From JAICIG01 sp035532215 (GTDB lineage Bacteria > Planctomycetota > Planctomycetia > Pirellulales > JAICIG01), in assembly GCA_035532215.1 (NCBI GenBank), contig DATKRK010000227.1, positions 1-30,591 on the forward strand: a stretch of DNA of 30,591 nucleotides, in the 5' to 3' direction. The notes under the pieces were generated by a model. The model searched no databases. It had not been told where the DNA came from and saw nothing but the letters and a program-made list of their open reading frames with translations. Of this stretch, positions 29,126 through 30,591 are shown one piece after another (position 1 is the first letter of the stretch; each line of letters starts with the position of its first letter). Position numbers and translations under genes: made by a program.

Positions 29126-30264
29126 ACCGCCAAATCTATCTCGATTTCAACGCCAGTACGCCGCTCGCCACGGAAGTCGCCGCCGCCATGACGCCTTTCC
29201 TGGTGACCGCCTACGGCAATCCGTCGAGCCTGCACTGGGCGGGGCTTCCGGCTCGAGACGCCGTCGAAAAGGCGCGATCGCAAGTCTCCTCGCTACTCTG
29301 CTGCGACGCCACGGAAGTGGCGTTCACTTCCGGCGGGACCGAGGCCAACAACCTGGCGATCAAGGGGCTGTTCTTTGCCCGCCGAGCGCGCGGCCAGCCG
29401 TTCCACGTCATCACCAGCCGAATCGAGCATCCGGCCGTTATCGAGCCTTGCCGCTTCCTGCAATCGCTGGGGGCCGAAGTGACGGCGCTGCCGGCGGATC
29501 GCTGCGGGCGGGTCGATCCCGACGACTTGCGCAGGGCGCTGCGTCCCCATACGGCCCTGGTCTCGATCATGCACGCCAACAACGAGGTGGGGACGATCCA
29601 GCCCATTGCGGAGATCGCGGCCATCGCTCGCGAGCACGGCGCGGCGTGTCATACCGACGCCGCCCAAACGGTCGGCAAGATTCCGGCGGACGTCGAATCG
29701 CTCGGCGTCGATCTGTTGTCGGTCGCCGGCCACAAGCTGTATGGGCCCAAGGGCGTGGGGGCTTTGTTCGTCCGCGAAGGCGTCGAGCTGGAGCCGTTGC
29801 TGCATGGGGCAGGCCACGAGGCGGGCCGGCGGGCCGGCACCGAAAACGTCCTGGAAATCGTCGGGCTCGGCGCCGCCTGCGAGTTGGCCCAGTCGTGGAT
29901 CGACGACAGGAGCGTCGCTCGACTGCGAGACTATTTCTGGCAAGCGATTCAAGCTCGTTTCGGCGACGACGCAGTCCTCAACGGGCACGTCGAACGGCGG
30001 CTGCCGAATACGCTGAACGTGGGTTTTCGCGGGCTGATCGGCAGCGAGATTCTGGCCCGCATTCCCATGCTCGCCGCCTCCGCAGGCTCGGCCTGTCACG
30101 CCGGCAGCGTGCAGATCAGTCCCGTCTTGGAGGCGATGGGCGTCTCGGCCGACGTCGGTCTCGGGGCGATTCGCTTCAGCTTGGGACGCAGCACGACGCG
30201 GGATGAGATCGACGCAGTCGTCGAGGCGCTCGTCCGCAATTGCACTCTGCCGAGGCCCGCGTAA
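29122..30264 (+). CDS. Cysteine desulfurase (NifS/IscS family)
   Basis: A 380-residue PLP enzyme. It has IYLDFNASTPL at the start, EVAFTSGGTEANNLAIKG, His103 in the IEHPAV motif, HTDAAQTVGK, the PLP Lys205 in SVAGHKLYGPKG, and the catalytic Cys325 in SAGSACHAGSV. It makes persulfide sulfur from L-cysteine for Fe-S clusters or other sulfur (or selenium) products. The short catalytic loop resembles the NifS/IscS group. It is translated as a unit with the ArsR gene upstream, which suggests metal- or sulfide-responsive control. Confidence 0.93.
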   Translation: MNRQIYLDFNASTPLATEVAAAMTPFLVTAYGNPSSLHWAGLPARDAVEKARSQVSSLLCCDATEVAFTSGGTEANNLAIKGLFFARRARGQPFHVITSRIEHPAVIEPCRFLQSLGAEVTALPADRCGRVDPDDLRRALRPHTALVSIMHANNEVGTIQPIAEIAAIAREHGAACHTDAAQTVGKIPADVESLGVDLLSVAGHKLYGPKGVGALFVREGVELEPLLHGAGHEAGRRAGTENVLEIVGLGAACELAQSWIDDRSVARLRDYFWQAIQARFGDDAVLNGHVERRLPNTLNVGFRGLIGSEILARIPMLAASAGSACHAGSVQISPVLEAMGVSADVGLGAIRFSLGRSTTRDEIDAVVEALVRNCTLPRPA

Positions 30265-30325
30265 AACCGGCGGGTTTCTCCTCCTCGAATTGGGAACAAA
30301 GCTCGAACTTTTGCTCGATCTAAAC

Positions 30326-30341
30326 ATTCGCACTATCGAAT
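30326..30341 (+). promoter_or_regulatory. Second ArsR-operator-like palindrome
   Basis: ATTCGCACTATCGAAT matches the core of the operator at 28681 (ATTCGATAAATCGAAT) at 12 of 16 positions, with both outer half-sites ATTCG and ATCGAAT intact. It could place the gene at 30562 under the same repressor. Confidence 0.4.
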
Positions 30342-30468
30342 ACTCGAATCAGTCCTGGACGGCGAATGGACCGCCTGCACGGATCCGCCTTGCAGCATAG
30401 GAGCCAACGGTAGTGATACCATTTGAACCCGTGTTAAGGAAAAACGCTTTGCTCTGTAGACAAAATGG

Positions 30469-30562
30469 TTGGACCAGTCGCCCGCGTCTGGCGCGGATTA
30501 CCTTTGAAATCAGGGGGTAATCCTTTTTCTCAGGCAGTGCCGCAACGAGAGGACTGGTCCAA
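30469..30562 (+). promoter_or_regulatory. Nested inverted repeats in the leader of the last gene
   Basis: TTGGACCAGTC (30469-30479) pairs perfectly with GACTGGTCCAA (30552-30562), the 3' arm of which reaches the start codon and touches the ribosome binding site. Inside lies GGATTACC (30495-30502) and GGTAATCC (30516-30523), followed by TTTTTCT, which looks like an intrinsic terminator or attenuator. Confidence 0.55.
30495..30529 (+). terminator. Hairpin with T-run, attenuator-like
   Basis: GGATTACC, a 13-base loop, GGTAATCC, then CTTTTT. It is the only hairpin in the window with a clear T-tract. It precedes the next start codon by about 33 bases rather than following a stop, so it may act as an attenuator. 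Confidence 0.5.
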
Positions 30563-30591
30563 TGAAAACAAGTTTACGTTACCTCGGTTTG
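30562..30591 (+). CDS. Start of an unidentified gene (runs off the window)
   Basis: ATG at 30562 begins an open frame MKTSLRYLGL continuing to the window edge. AGAGGA lies 8 bases upstream. Only ten codons are visible, so the product cannot be named. The Lys/Arg then Leu pattern would suit a signal peptide. Confidence 0.5.
   Translation, partial: MKTSLRYLGL

Larger units (their letters stand above)
30265..30561. other. Leader region with second operator-like site and nested hairpins
   Basis: 297 bases after the cysteine desulfurase. It holds a partial ArsR-like palindrome at 30326-30341 and, near its end, an 11-bp inverted repeat around a terminator-like hairpin just before the start codon at 30562. 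No gene was found inside. Confidence 0.6.

Noticed and set aside
1..30591. CRISPR arrays, tRNA, rRNA, complete insertion sequences or prophage genes
   Set aside because: None of the regular repeats, conserved RNA features, transposase or phage motifs were seen on either strand.

Overview
The window looks like a high-GC planctomycete chromosome (Pirellulales-like). The main reasons are two DUF1559 pseudopilin-like proteins (17003-17992 +, 25316-26266 -), a sigma factor of the planctomycete-rich ECF type with a small zinc-finger anti-sigma, many short lipoproteins, and a loose gene layout with long leaders. No rRNA, tRNA, CRISPR array, phage or complete insertion sequence was seen.

Left part (1-9.3 kb): a truncated DUF2064/TIGR04282-type glycosyltransferase, a small repeat-bearing lipoprotein, an ECF sigma/anti-sigma pair, a four-helix membrane protein (a paralogue lies at 7371-7862), a secreted protein with three TRASH/YHS-like metal-binding units, an outer-membrane beta-barrel protein, a mercuric-reductase-like flavoprotein, the remnant of a GH15 C-terminal domain, csrA, and a TVP38/TMEM64 membrane protein. 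DUF2064 transferase, mercuric-reductase-like enzyme, TVP38 and DUF547 proteins recur together near rSAM/selenodomain (arsenosugar) loci in other bacteria, so this may be an eroded or rearranged version of such a locus.

Middle (9.3-16.2 kb): a mercury-resistance locus. A Hg-type MerR (three cysteines at the Tn501 spacing) is divergent from an operon of a CopZ-MerT-MerP fusion, a tiny Cys-rich protein and merA. A MerR-type promoter with a 19-20 bp spacer and an internal dyad lies between them. A three-gene ABC exporter (membrane fusion protein, FtsX-type permease, ATPase) follows.

Right part (16.5-30.6 kb): a lipoprotein, a DUF1559 protein, a PiT phosphate transporter, and a tightly packed five-gene minus-strand operon (lipoprotein, membrane-anchored small protein, GT2 glycosyltransferase, radical SAM protein, GT-C membrane glycosyltransferase) preceded by a DUF547 gene. 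Then come a PepSY-like lipoprotein, a second DUF1559 protein, a CusRS-like two-component system, and an ArsR repressor coupled to a cysteine desulfurase.

The strongest undescribed signals are three. First, a recurring CRP/FNR-like palindrome (TGTGA-N6-TCACA type) lies at a nearly constant 90-105 bp before the start codons of five small secreted-protein or hypothetical genes, with weaker copies elsewhere. Second, the small lipoproteins share the C-terminus QGSG[LS]R or GSGSR. Third, one of these lipoproteins heads the radical SAM/glycosyltransferase operon, which suggests a peptide or envelope modification system. All functional readings are from sequence inspection only; no database search was run.
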